From the NCBI GenBank assembly GCA_964463485.1, contig CAYXDO010000094.1:1-42147 (forward strand): DNA of 42,147 bases, written 5' to 3'. The position numbers and the translations under genes are program-made. This document shows positions 23,863-32,638 of this stretch, one piece after another (position 1 is the stretch's first letter; every line of letters starts with the position of its first letter). The DNA comes from CAYXDO01 sp964463485 (GTDB taxonomy: Bacteria; Myxococcota; Kuafuiibacteriia; Kuafuiibacteriales; Kuafuiibacteriaceae). A model generated the notes under the pieces. That model did not search any database, was not told the DNA's origin, and saw nothing but the letters and a program-made list of their open reading frames with translations.

Positions 23863-24866
23863 AAGAGGCCTCCCATGGTGAGCGCGGTGCGGAGGCGTTC
23901 GCTGGCGTCGGCTCGGATACTCTCGAGGGGCGCGCGTACCTCACTTCGGACGGGGTGACCTTGGAGGCGTAAGGCTTCCTTGATCAGCGAAGGCGAAAAA
24001 ACCGACGGCAGCACGGGCCCGAGCACGGATCGTCGGGCCAAGCGGTTGGTGATTTTCTGAAGGCCGTCCGCAGAGCGCTCACCGATCGGGGGTCCGAGGA
24101 CCTCGATGATCGGCTTGAGCTCGTTCTCCAACTTGGACACGCGCGCGGGTTCCTTGGACTTGGCGGCTGCGTAAATCTTCGAGGCCTGCTCCGGAGCGAG
24201 CACCGCCATCGCACAGATGGCTCCGGACGCGCCTTGTTCACACGCGCGCAGGAAAGAGAGCGAGCTTGCGGTGAGAAACGTAGGCGAGCGGCCGCCCTCG
24301 AGCTTGAAGCGTTTTTTCCAAGGATCGAGCGAACCCGGCACGAAGCCAGGAACGAAGGCGCCAGTGAGCCCCGAGTGAGTGAGAAGAGTCGCGACCTCCT
24401 CGCCGGAGAGCGAATCGAGGACGTTGCCGGGCCGAGTGTCGAGGAGAATCGGGAGCGGCACCGACTTGCGAATGCGTTCGAGGTGCCGGTAGAGCTCGCG
24501 GTAGCCGATCCCTGGGTACCTTGCGAGCGAGATCAGGACCGCGACCGTACCCTTTTGTTCGGCCGCCTTGGCAAGCTCCTGGGCTTCGAGCGTGTTGGGC
24601 GTCGACACGGAGATCACGAGGGCCTTTTTGCGTTCGGTGACGGAGGCGACGGATTTGAGGATGGCCCGGCGTTCCTCCTGGCTGAGCAGCAGATCCTCGG
24701 CGCACTCGGTGAAGAGTGCGAAGCCAGAGAGCTCGGTCGAGCACAAGTACTCGACGAGGTGCTGAAGCGCCTTTGGATCGAGCTGTCGGCGCTCGTTCAT
24801 CGGCGTAGGAATGGCCGCAAAGATTCCCGAGACGTCAGGCTCGCTTTTGGTCGAAGCGTCGCTCAT
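23859..24866 (-). CDS. DapA/N-acetylneuraminate lyase-family protein, probable pseudoenzyme
   Basis: 335 residues with the overall pattern of a DHDPS/NAL TIM barrel: IFAAIPTPMNE...LDPKALQHLVEYL at the start, SQEERRAIL, LEAQELAKAAEQKG, SGAICAMAVLAPEQASKIY, and a C-terminal helical part. The key residues are lost by my alignment by eye. The GTTGE-like loop reads LFTECAE (51-57). The catalytic Tyr position in the YNxPxRT motif falls at Asp143 (LLDTRPGNV). The Schiff-base Lys of the GxK motif falls at about Phe171 (LTGAFVPGF). It is unlikely to be DapA and probably lacks lyase chemistry. Coupled to the SdpI-like gene. Confidence 0.75.
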   Translation of the reverse strand: MSDASTKSEPDVSGIFAAIPTPMNERRQLDPKALQHLVEYLCSTELSGFALFTECAEDLLLSQEERRAILKSVASVTERKKALVISVSTPNTLEAQELAKAAEQKGTVAVLISLARYPGIGYRELYRHLERIRKSVPLPILLDTRPGNVLDSLSGEEVATLLTHSGLTGAFVPGFVPGSLDPWKKRFKLEGGRSPTFLTASSLSFLRACEQGASGAICAMAVLAPEQASKIYAAAKSKEPARVSKLENELKPIIEVLGPPIGERSADGLQKITNRLARRSVLGPVLPSVFSPSLIKEALRLQGHPVRSEVRAPLESIRADASERLRTALTMGGLL

Positions 24867-24928
24867 GGGTCACCGGCGAGGTGATGTTGTGCTGAAAACG
24901 TCGAAGGAGCAACTCGGAGCGAAAAGGA

Positions 24929-26497
24929 TCAACCGCCGATTTTGGCGAGCAGGAGCTGCTTGAGGTCTTCGGTCTCGCGATCGGCGGCAGGAACCCCCGA
25001 AATGAGTCGAGCGAGATCGGGAGAGCGGCGCACGCGGCCACGATCGTGGAGCTCGAGCATTTCTTCGAGGGCCGCCTTGGTGAGGTGTGGGTCTCCGAGG
25101 CCGATCACCTTGACCAGGAGGGTTGGGTCGGGCGGGAGATGATGGGACGCGGAGAGCTCCCGAGCGGCCGCGAGCAACTCATCTCGATCGTGGGAGAGTC
25201 TGAGTCGAGTGGTGAGTGAGTCGATCGGGTTGATACGTGGAGAGTCGAAGGCGGTTTGACCGCCTGGTCGGGCAGCGAACGGAACCTCTTGCGGCTCTAC
25301 GAGCGCAGGCGCTTCCGCTTCTTTGCCGGTGAGCTTGGAGAAGACCGACTCGACTTTGGCTCGGGCTTTTGCGGCCACGGACATGGGTTTTTGTGCGGGC
25401 GCGGGCGCGGCCTCGGTGGGTTCTGGTGGAGGAGCCTCAGGGGTCTTCGGAGTGAGATTCCAAGGTTTGCTCCGCTCGAGCCTCGGATTGATTTCCTTCT
25501 TTGGAGACGGGATCCGGACCGCCGGGTGAGTTTCGCGGGGAGGCGACTTGACGGTGCGAGGCTCGTGCTCGGGCTCGCGCTTTGGGAGTTGATCGAGGGC
25601 TTCCTGAAGGTCCGCGGCGGCCCGCTTCTTCTCCCGGAGGCCTCCGGCGATGCGGAGGACTTTGGGCTTTGGAGGTGCGGGTTTGGGTTCTTCCTTGGGC
25701 GGCTCGATCTTCTCGGCGGCCTTCGCCTTTGGCGGTTTGGGCGGGAGCTTGGGCGCGCTGGGCTCGGGCGCTCGGACGGACGCCTGGACGGGCGAGGTCG
25801 ACGTCTGGACGGTCGACGTCTGGACGGTCGACGTCTGGGCGGTCGACTTCTGGACCGTCGACTGCGCGGTCGACGTCTGGGCGGTCGACTTCTGGACCGT
25901 CGTCTGGGCGATCGACCTCTGGGCGATCGACCTCTGGGCGGTCGACGTCTGGGCGGTCGACGTCTGGGCGGGCGGCTCGGTCGGGAGCGTCTCTTTGCGC
26001 GGCCGACCTGGCCGGCGCTTTGACTCCTCCGCGCGTAACTTCGGGGGCTTCTTTTCCTCGGGAGGTGGGGCTTTTTGAGGTTCGGGCTTGGGGGGCTCCG
26101 ACTTGGGGGCCCGCTTTGATTTGGCCGGAGGGGGCTCGAGCTCTTTCTTCTTTTGGGCTCGGCGCGGAACCTCCGCCGGTACGACGGCAGGCTGCGCCTT
26201 GGCGGGCCTCTTCGTTGGGACGGGCAGCACGGGCTCGATCCGCTTGGGCGCGCTTTTGGCGGTCGCCTTGCGCTTTGGGGCGGGCGGATCAACGGCCGGA
26301 GCCGGTGGGGGCGCCGACTTCTTGGCGCCCCTCGGCTTGGGTGGGGGGACGGCGACCTCTGCTGTGGGCGACTTTTTGCGAGCCTTCTTGGGCTCGCTCA
26401 CCACCACCGGAGGCGACTTCGACTTCGAGGCGCGGCTCGGTGCCGTCTGCAGTTTTACGTTTTGAGTTACGCCTTGCTTGGCGGACTTCCCGCTCAT
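24929..26497 (-). CDS. Lys/Pro/Ala-rich AT-hook-like basic protein
   Basis: 522 residues. Residues 1-175 are Lys/Pro/Ala-rich, like histone H1 tails. An AT-hook core, RRPGRPRKE, sits at 161-169. Residues 178-236 are degenerate pentapeptide repeats (TSTAQ, TSTVQ, RSIAQ, QKSTAQ). Residues 237-420 are another basic Pro-rich linker. The last 100 residues look folded and helical (SLTTRLRLSHDRDELLAAAR...HLTKAALEEMLEL). Minor-groove DNA binding is likely from the hook; the rest is inference. ATG start at 26495-26497 with GAGGTGAG upstream. Low-complexity sequence keeps other frames open, but codon periodicity and the folded C-terminus favour this strand. Confidence 0.72.
   Translation of the reverse strand: MSGKSAKQGVTQNVKLQTAPSRASKSKSPPVVVSEPKKARKKSPTAEVAVPPPKPRGAKKSAPPPAPAVDPPAPKRKATAKSAPKRIEPVLPVPTKRPAKAQPAVVPAEVPRRAQKKKELEPPPAKSKRAPKSEPPKPEPQKAPPPEEKKPPKLRAEESKRRPGRPRKETLPTEPPAQTSTAQTSTAQRSIAQRSIAQTTVQKSTAQTSTAQSTVQKSTAQTSTVQTSTVQTSTSPVQASVRAPEPSAPKLPPKPPKAKAAEKIEPPKEEPKPAPPKPKVLRIAGGLREKKRAAADLQEALDQLPKREPEHEPRTVKSPPRETHPAVRIPSPKKEINPRLERSKPWNLTPKTPEAPPPEPTEAAPAPAQKPMSVAAKARAKVESVFSKLTGKEAEAPALVEPQEVPFAARPGGQTAFDSPRINPIDSLTTRLRLSHDRDELLAAARELSASHHLPPDPTLLVKVIGLGDPHLTKAALEEMLELHDRGRVRRSPDLARLISGVPAADRETEDLKQLLLAKIGG
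25790..25966. repeat. 15-bp-period coding repeat (pentapeptide T-S-T-A/V-Q)
   Basis: Degenerate tandem units of 15 bp, with some 12- and 18-bp variants, built around GACGTCTGG and GGTCGAC on the plus strand. They encode TSTAQ/TSTVQ/RSIAQ on the minus strand within the AT-hook-like protein. Units are similar enough to suggest expansion by slippage. Confidence 0.8.
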
Positions 26498-26737
26498 TTT
26501 CTCACCTCGAGCCTCACTCCGTATCCCGTCGGGCCACCCGCGCACTCCTCGGCTTGCTCGGAAGCGTGATGAAGTTGCCGGCAGTCAACGAACGCACCGG
26601 GAACGATCCCGCGCGACCCGCTCACCGAGGTCCTCGGCGACTTGGAGATCGTTGCGCGGTGCGGAGGCACCATAGCGCATTTTTTCTCCCGGATCCGGAT
26701 CGGGCACGGGCGCGCGGCACGCTGTGCTTGCCGCGCT

Positions 26738-29719
26738 TCAGGGGGCCGCGGGCGCCTCTTCGGCCGGCGTCTGCTTCTCTTCGTCGACTTTGTCGGCAGC
26801 GGCCTTCTTCTTCTTCGGTGCGGCCTTGCGTTTGATCTTCGCCTTCTTCGCAGCCCTCGGCTTCTTGGCCTTGGTGGGCGGAGGCTCCTTCGCGGCCTCC
26901 TTCTTGGGAAGCTTCGCGCGCACGGGCTTGGCTTTGCGCGTGGCCTTCTTGCGGGACTTCGTCGCAGGTGACGCTTCGTCCGTGGCCTCGATCGGAGCTC
27001 CGTTCTCGGCGGCGCCTTCTTTGGGCGGTCCTCGCCGTTGTTGGAACTCGAAGGAATGGCGGCCGTCCTCCTTGCGCACCAGGAACGCTGAGAAGTTCTT
27101 GCCCCACTTGGACACGAAGTCGGCGAGGAGCTCGGTGCGACCGTCTTTGACGTACATCGTCGCTTCGTCGCGGGTGACCTCCCGCAGGCAGACCATCCGC
27201 GGGAGCACGAACGTGCAGGTCTTGGCGTCGGCAGGGATCTCTTTCTTTTTGAGCCCCAACGGAAAGGTCTCGTCCTTGCCGATCGCGCGCAACGTCTGAA
27301 GGCGATTGGAACACGTGAACGTCCCGCGAGTCTCCACGACTTGGCCGTCCGGACACACTGGACAGGGACCGAGCGGCTGCTCGTTGACCTCGAACTCGGG
27401 CGCGGCGATCGCTTCTTCACTCGGGCCCGCGCCGTTCTCCGGCACGCCCTCGAGCTCCACCGCGCCATCGACCATCTTCAGCTTTCCTCGATAGAACCTG
27501 AAGCTCCCGCCGCGACGCGAAACGAAGCCCTCCAAAACGCCCGTGTGGCCGCTCTGCACGAGCTCCTCGGCGGTGCGGCGATCGATGTAACGGCCTGCTC
27601 GATCTTTCCAGATCCGGAACGCGCAGTCTTCGGGCATCGGCGCGAGCTCCGCGTTGTCGCCCTTCTTGCGCTTGGCCGCGCGGTCCTTCTTCTTCTTCTC
27701 TCGCCATGCCTCACGCCAGCCCACGGGCTCGAGGCAGCGGTAGCACCAGTAGCGCTCGTACACCGGCCGCTTGCAGACCGGGCAGTCGCCGAGCGAGTTC
27801 GCGTCCGGAAAGAGCTTGTCGAAGTCGAAGGTCTTCGTCCGATCGACGATCTCTTTGGCGTACTCGCGGACCTCTCCCATGAAGCTCTCGGGATCGCGGC
27901 GGCTGCGCTCGACCTCCAGCAGGTGTTGCTCGAGCTCACCCGTGAGCCGCGGCGAAGCGATGCGGTCTGCGCGCATTCGCTCGAGGAGGTCGATGAGCCT
28001 GATGCCTTTGGCAGTGGGCCGCAGCACGCCCGCGCGGATCACGTACTCCTTGCGGATCAGGTTCTCGATGATCTCCGCGCGCGTCGCGGGCGTGCCGATC
28101 CCCTTGTCTTTCAAGGCCGAGGCCGTCTCTTCGTCTTCGACCTGTTCGCCCGCGTTCTCCATCAACGAGAGCAGGCGACCTTCCGTGATTCGCGGAGGCG
28201 GGCGGGTCTCGTCTTCCTCCAGCTCGTACGACTTCGGTGTGACCGAGACGTTGGCGACATCAGTTTGACCTGCAACGAGCGGGGGGAGCTTCCCGTCGTC
28301 GCCTTCGGTCTCGCCGAGCACGGAGCGCCAACCAGGTTCCTCCAAGATCTTCGCCCGCGATCGAAACGTGTGAGCTTCGACCTTGGTGGTCCGCTCGACG
28401 CGCGACCAAATCGCCGGAGGGTGGAACGTCGCGAGGAACCTTCGCACGACGAGCTCGAAGAGCCGACCGTCGTCGCCGGTGAGCGCCTCCGGGACCACGC
28501 CGGTCGGGATGATCGCGAAGTGGTCGGAGACCTTCGTGTCGTCGAACGTGCGCTCCTTGTTCATGAGCCCGTTCGCTTGCAGGAACTGGCTGGCGCCCTT
28601 GAAGCGCGGATCGACCTCGAGCTTGGGGAGCACCTCGCCGACGACGGCTTCGTAGTCCTTCGGCAGAGCCTTCGCGTCGGTTCGAGGATAGGTCAGCGTC
28701 TTGTGCGTCTCGTAGTTGCGCTGCGCCGCTTGGAGCGTGCGGCTGGCCGACCAGCCGAATCTGCGGTTGGCCTCGCGCTGGAGGCTCGTGAGGTCGAAGA
28801 GCGGCGGAGCGGTCTCCTTCGAAGGTTTGCGCGTCTCCGCGGCGATCGCTTGTTTGCCTTCGACCTCGACGAGGATCGCTTTGGCCTTCTCGACGGCGAA
28901 GATCCGATCCGCACGGGATCCTTCGTCCTCGTCGCTCGACTTCCACTCGGGGTCGAACCACGTGCCTTTGTACGAGAGGTCGTCGTGCAAGAAGGTCGCC
29001 TGAATGCGCCAGAAAGGATCGGGTCGGTGCGAGAGCACCTCGAACTCGCGGTGCACGAGCATCGCGAGGGTCGGCGTCTGCACGCGGCCGGCGCTCCAGG
29101 CCTGGGGCGTCGGCCCACGTCGAAGGCGACACGTCAGCGCGCGGCTGGCGTTCATGCCGATCAGCCAGTCCGAGAACGTGCGGCAGTAAGCCGCCGCCCC
29201 GAGCCCTACGTAGGCTTGGCCATCTCGCAGAGTTCGAAAGCCTTCGCGAATCGCTTCGCGGGTCATCGACTGAAGCCACAGCCGACGGATCGGGAGAGCC
29301 TTGGCGACGTGACCATTGCGCTTCTTCGGCGCGGCCTCGGTCGTTCCGTCGAGGGCCCAGGTGTCGACGATCTCTCTGAAGATCAGCTCACCCTCGCGAC
29401 CGGCGTCGCAAGCGTTCACCACTCCGCTGACCTCCGGACGGCCCAGAAGCTCGTTGATCGTCTTCAGGCGATCCTTCTGCTGGCTCTTCGCTCGAAACTC
29501 GAAGCGCTCTGGGAGGATCGGGAGGCTGTCGAGCGTCCATCGCTTGTACTTGGGGTCCAGCTCCTCGGGCTCCTTGAGCTCGTAAAGGTGCCCAACGGCG
29601 AAGGTGACGAGGAACTCTTCGCTCTCCCAATATCCATCGCGCTCTTCGAATCCACCGATGGCGGCGACGATGTCGCGCGCGACACTCGGCTTCTCCGTGA
29701 TCACGAGGTCTTTGGACAT
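26738..29719 (-). CDS. topB: DNA topoisomerase III-like type IA topoisomerase with long basic tail
   Basis: 993 residues. Type IA topoisomerases cut one strand through a 5'-phosphotyrosine and pass the other. The TOPRIM domain has Glu9 (ITEKPSVA) and DAGREGEL (105-112). The catalytic tyrosine is Tyr344 in TLTYPRTDAKALP, and IGTPATRAEIIENL is the usual downstream motif. The opening and spacing fit TopB rather than TopA. The C-terminal third adds two zinc-ribbon-like clusters (CPVCKRPVYERYWCYRC; CPVC...FTCSNR) and ends in about 90 Lys/Ala/Pro-rich residues resembling histone H1. Such a tail suggests non-specific DNA binding. The next gene downstream encodes another basic AT-hook protein. Confidence 0.9.
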   Translation of the reverse strand: MSKDLVITEKPSVARDIVAAIGGFEERDGYWESEEFLVTFAVGHLYELKEPEELDPKYKRWTLDSLPILPERFEFRAKSQQKDRLKTINELLGRPEVSGVVNACDAGREGELIFREIVDTWALDGTTEAAPKKRNGHVAKALPIRRLWLQSMTREAIREGFRTLRDGQAYVGLGAAAYCRTFSDWLIGMNASRALTCRLRRGPTPQAWSAGRVQTPTLAMLVHREFEVLSHRPDPFWRIQATFLHDDLSYKGTWFDPEWKSSDEDEGSRADRIFAVEKAKAILVEVEGKQAIAAETRKPSKETAPPLFDLTSLQREANRRFGWSASRTLQAAQRNYETHKTLTYPRTDAKALPKDYEAVVGEVLPKLEVDPRFKGASQFLQANGLMNKERTFDDTKVSDHFAIIPTGVVPEALTGDDGRLFELVVRRFLATFHPPAIWSRVERTTKVEAHTFRSRAKILEEPGWRSVLGETEGDDGKLPPLVAGQTDVANVSVTPKSYELEEDETRPPPRITEGRLLSLMENAGEQVEDEETASALKDKGIGTPATRAEIIENLIRKEYVIRAGVLRPTAKGIRLIDLLERMRADRIASPRLTGELEQHLLEVERSRRDPESFMGEVREYAKEIVDRTKTFDFDKLFPDANSLGDCPVCKRPVYERYWCYRCLEPVGWREAWREKKKKDRAAKRKKGDNAELAPMPEDCAFRIWKDRAGRYIDRRTAEELVQSGHTGVLEGFVSRRGGSFRFYRGKLKMVDGAVELEGVPENGAGPSEEAIAAPEFEVNEQPLGPCPVCPDGQVVETRGTFTCSNRLQTLRAIGKDETFPLGLKKKEIPADAKTCTFVLPRMVCLREVTRDEATMYVKDGRTELLADFVSKWGKNFSAFLVRKEDGRHSFEFQQRRGPPKEGAAENGAPIEATDEASPATKSRKKATRKAKPVRAKLPKKEAAKEPPPTKAKKPRAAKKAKIKRKAAPKKKKAAADKVDEEKQTPAEEAPAAP

Positions 29720-29998
29720 TCCGCGCAGGAAACACAGAAGGCCGAGCCATGTAAAGGACTGCGGACGTCGGAGGGTGCACGACCGACCTGCGGCGATTCA
29801 GTTCAACCTCCGCATGAACCACGGAGAGCACACAGAAGGAACACGGAGGGCACGAAGGACTTTTCTGCCAAGCGTGGGAGCTCGATGGGAAGCTCGCTCC
29901 GGCGTCGCCGCCCTCACGAATCTCCTGACTGAAGGTGTGTGGGCGAGGCGCGACAGGACGAGAGCCGATGAACGAGAGGCGATGAACGAGAGGCGACG
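29720..29998. other. Intergenic region between rpsA and topB with short repeats
   Basis: No gene is supported. It holds CACGGAG-containing units (about 29819-29852) and two exact copies of a 14-mer, GATGAACGAGAGGC (29967-29994), with a decayed copy before them, just past the rpsA stop. No clear promoter or hairpin plus T-run was recognised for topB or rpsA. Confidence 0.5.
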
Positions 29999-31585
29999 TC
30001 AGCGAACGGAAGCCACTTGGATCACGCGATGGTCGGCGTCGACGCTCGTCACGACGACGCGAACGTTCTCGCCGGGCTTGAAGACCTTCGTGAGGTCGCT
30101 CTTTCCGCCATCGTAGTTGGTGCTCGAATAGTAACCTTCGATCCCGGGCTGGATCTCGACGTACGCGTGATCAGCGGTGACCTTGATGATCCGTCCCTCG
30201 AGCCGGCTGCCCGGCATGAGCCCGGACGGCATGGCTCGCCACGGGTCGTCGGTGAGCTGCTTGATACCGAGCGAGAAGCGCTCGTTCTCGACGTCGATGT
30301 TCAAGACCACCGCTTCGATGCTGATGTTCTTGTCGTACAGGTCGGACGGGTGCCCAAAGTTTTGCGACCAGGACAGGTCGGAGATGTGGACGAGGCCGTC
30401 GATGCCCTCTTCCACACCGACGAACAGACCGAAGTCGGTGACGCTGCGGATGGGGCCGCGGATCACGGTGCCCACCGGATACTTCTGCTCGAGGCTGGTC
30501 CACGGATTGGGCTCACATTGTTTGAGGCCCAACGAGATGCGCTTCTGCGAGATGTCGATGTCGAGCACCATCGCCTCGACCTCTTCGCCGATCGCGACGA
30601 TCTTGGAGGGGTGCTTGACTCGTTTGGTCCACGACATCTCGGTGACGTGGACGAGGCCCTCGATCCCGGGCTCGAGCTCGATGAAGGCGCCGTAGTCGGT
30701 GAGGCTGACGACGCGACCGCGCACGCGAGCCCCGACCTTGTATTTGCGATCCGCGTCGCTCCACGGGTCGTCTTGGATCTGCTTGAGCCCCAAGGAGACC
30801 CGCTCAGTCGCGGGATCGAACTTGAGCACCATGACGCGGACTTTGTCGCCCACCTGGAACATCTCGTTCGGGTGGTTCAAGCGGCCCCAGCTCATGTCCG
30901 TGATGTGGAGGAGCCCGTCGATGCCGCCGAGATCGACGAAGCAGCCGTACTCGGTGATGTTCTTGACCGTGCCGTCGAGGATCGCCTTCTCGTGCAACTT
31001 CTCGAGGGTCTTCTGCTTGAGCTCTTTGCGTTCCTGCTCGAGCAGCTCGCGGCGGGACAACACGATGTTGTTCCTTCGCTTGTTGCACTTGATGACCTTG
31101 AACCGGAGCTTCTCGCCGATCAGTCGGTCGAGGTTTCGAACTGGGCGAAGGTCGACCTGCGAGCCAGGAAGGAAGGCCTTGACCCCGATGTCGACCTGCA
31201 GGCCGCCTTTCACTTTGGAGAGCACGAGGCCCTCGACCGGCGTGCCGTCTTTGTACGCGTTCTCGATGTCGTCCCAGACGCGCATCCGGTCGGCCTTTTC
31301 CTTCGAGAGAAGGCAAAGGCCGCTATCCGTCTCTTTCGACTCGATCAGGACGTTGATTTCTTCCCCTTCTTTAACCTGGGGCTTGCCATCCAGCATCGGG
31401 AACTCGCTGATCCGCACCTGGCCCTCGGATTTGAATCCGATGTCCACGATGACGTGATCGCGACCGACGTGAATCACTTTGCCCTTGACGATATCGCCCT
31501 CGCGCACCTCGGCGCGGCGGGTCGACTGTTCGAAGAGGTCAGCGAAGGAGACTTCCTCCATCTTGGTTTGAATGCTCTCAGCCAT
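29999..31585 (-). CDS. rpsA: 30S ribosomal protein S1
   Basis: S1 binds mRNA and helps load it on the 30S subunit. The 528-residue protein contains six S1 (OB-fold) repeats: the first two are divergent (REGDIVKGKVIHVGRDHVIV; VEGLVLSKVKGGLQVDIG), the next three are canonical (YGCFVDLGGIDGLLHITDMS; YGAFIELEPGIEGLVHVTEM; FGLFVGVEEGIDGLVHISDL), and the last is degenerate (AYVEIQPGIEGYYSSTNYD). Length and repeat number are normal. ATG start at 31583-31585. A strong promoter lies upstream, giving a leader of about 120 nt in which S1 could regulate itself, as in other bacteria. In many genomes cmk precedes rpsA; here cmk lies 2.3 kb away on the other strand. Confidence 0.96.
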   Translation of the reverse strand: MAESIQTKMEEVSFADLFEQSTRRAEVREGDIVKGKVIHVGRDHVIVDIGFKSEGQVRISEFPMLDGKPQVKEGEEINVLIESKETDSGLCLLSKEKADRMRVWDDIENAYKDGTPVEGLVLSKVKGGLQVDIGVKAFLPGSQVDLRPVRNLDRLIGEKLRFKVIKCNKRRNNIVLSRRELLEQERKELKQKTLEKLHEKAILDGTVKNITEYGCFVDLGGIDGLLHITDMSWGRLNHPNEMFQVGDKVRVMVLKFDPATERVSLGLKQIQDDPWSDADRKYKVGARVRGRVVSLTDYGAFIELEPGIEGLVHVTEMSWTKRVKHPSKIVAIGEEVEAMVLDIDISQKRISLGLKQCEPNPWTSLEQKYPVGTVIRGPIRSVTDFGLFVGVEEGIDGLVHISDLSWSQNFGHPSDLYDKNISIEAVVLNIDVENERFSLGIKQLTDDPWRAMPSGLMPGSRLEGRIIKVTADHAYVEIQPGIEGYYSSTNYDGGKSDLTKVFKPGENVRVVVTSVDADHRVIQVASVR

Positions 31586-31710
31586 GGTGATGTTACGCAG
31601 AGGTCCTCGGCCCAAAACGTTCGTGCTCTCTGCTTGAGAGCTGACTTGTCCACGACTCGTGGGGTCGAACGAACGAAAGGAGCGGAGAGCCTAGAAGCGC
31701 TTAGGGGCGG

Positions 31711-31740
31711 ACCCTAGGAGCACAGAACGGACGATGTCAA
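31711..31740 (-). promoter_or_regulatory. Sigma70-like promoter for rpsA
   Basis: On the minus strand, a perfect TTGACA (31740-31735) is followed after 18 bases by TAGGGT (31716-31711). An A/T-rich stretch (about 31741-31758) precedes it, like an UP element. Transcription would start near 31704. Confidence 0.6.
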
Positions 31741-31840
31741 AAGGAAATTTTTCGAGCCGCGGGCGTTGCGTTCACGTCGACGTGGACGACCGTCGGCGTT
31801 CTGCGATCGTGCCTACCTCGGTTTCTTCGGCTGGTGACAT

Positions 31841-31869
31841 TTGACAGCGCAGCCGGGCGCGGCTAGATT
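31841..31869 (+). promoter_or_regulatory. Sigma70-like promoter for the tolQ-tolR-tolR operon
   Basis: TTGACA (31841-31846), a 17-base spacer and TAGATT (31864-31869). The start would be near 31876, about 100 nt before the tolQ-like ATG. It is divergent from the rpsA promoter, with about 100 bp between the two -35 boxes. Confidence 0.65.
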
Positions 31870-31974
31870 TCGCGCCGCTCGTAAAAACCCGAGCAACCCC
31901 GCGACATCTTTTGGATCATCCACAGATCGAGCGAGAGCCGTTTGACGAGCAACGAGTAGGAGCAGCGAATCAGC

Positions 31975-32631
31975 ATGGGCAGTCTAGGACATTTCATCGA
32001 GGTCGGCGGTCTAGCCATGAAGGTGAACATGATGTTCCTCGCGGCCGGGTTGGCCGTGATCATCGACCGAGCGATCGCCGTTTATTTCAAGTTCAACCTC
32101 AACGGCGCGCGGTTCATGGCGCAGATCGAAAAGCTCGTCGTGAGCGACAACATCGAGAAGGCCGTGAAGCTCTGCAACGCTGCTCCAAAGGCCGCCCTGG
32201 CAAGAGTGTTACGTGCGGGCCTCACGCGGGCCAACCGCGGCGTGCTCGAGATCGGCAACGCCATCGAAGAAGAGTCGCTCGCCGTGAATCCGCTCATCAT
32301 GCGACGGGTCGCGGCCCTGTGGTCCATCGCCAACGTCGCGGTCCTCGTGGGGCTTTTTGGAACCATCGTCGGCCTCATCAAGGCGTTCCAGGCAGTCGGT
32401 ATGGCGGCGCCGGAGCAAAAGACGGAGTTGCTCACCAAGGGCGTATCCGAAGCCATGTACAACACGGCCGCGGGCCTCTCGATCGCGATCATCTGCATCA
32501 CCGCGCACCTTTTCTTGTCGTCGCAAGCTCGGCGCCTGGTCGAGGAGATCGAGCTCCACAGCCTGAAGCTCGAGAACATGTTGGGACGGCGCGCAGTCGC
32601 CGAGATCCCGGGCGCGTCGCAAGAGAAGTGA
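31975..32631 (+). CDS. TolQ/ExbB/MotA-family proton-channel protein
   Basis: 218 residues with three transmembrane helices (about 14-37, 107-133, 161-183) and a cytoplasmic loop between the first two, the TolQ/ExbB plan. The second and third helices carry the conserved LVGLFGTIVGLIKAF and YNTAAGLSIAI segments. These proteins form a pentamer around a TolR/ExbD dimer and convert proton flow into work. AGGAG (31958-31962) is 12 bases before the ATG; an inner ATG at 32017 is possible. It is followed by two different TolR-like genes, the arrangement of the AglR-AglQ-AglS gliding motor of Myxococcus. Confidence 0.88.
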   Translation: MGSLGHFIEVGGLAMKVNMMFLAAGLAVIIDRAIAVYFKFNLNGARFMAQIEKLVVSDNIEKAVKLCNAAPKAALARVLRAGLTRANRGVLEIGNAIEEESLAVNPLIMRRVAALWSIANVAVLVGLFGTIVGLIKAFQAVGMAAPEQKTELLTKGVSEAMYNTAAGLSIAIICITAHLFLSSQARRLVEEIELHSLKLENMLGRRAVAEIPGASQEK

Positions 32632-32638
32632 TCGCTCG

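Noticed and set aside
23859..24866. Functional dihydrodipicolinate synthase (dapA)
   Set aside because: The lysine, tyrosine and threonine-loop positions needed for catalysis are replaced by my alignment, so only family membership is claimed.
25256..26835. Plus-strand open frames with Gly-Arg or Ser-Thr-Ser-Gly-Arg repeats
   Set aside because: They are mirror images of the coding repeats of the AT-hook-like gene. The minus-strand frame has a ribosome site, a folded C-terminus and an AT-hook.
27341..29932. 863-residue open frame on the plus strand across topB
   Set aside because: It is antisense to a complete topoisomerase with all motifs; it is open because GC-rich codon use leaves few stops in the opposite frame, and its translation is Arg/Leu/Glu-rich without domains.
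30017..31717. 566-residue plus-strand open frame across rpsA
   Set aside because: Antisense to a full six-domain S1 gene; no signal, motif or ribosome site.
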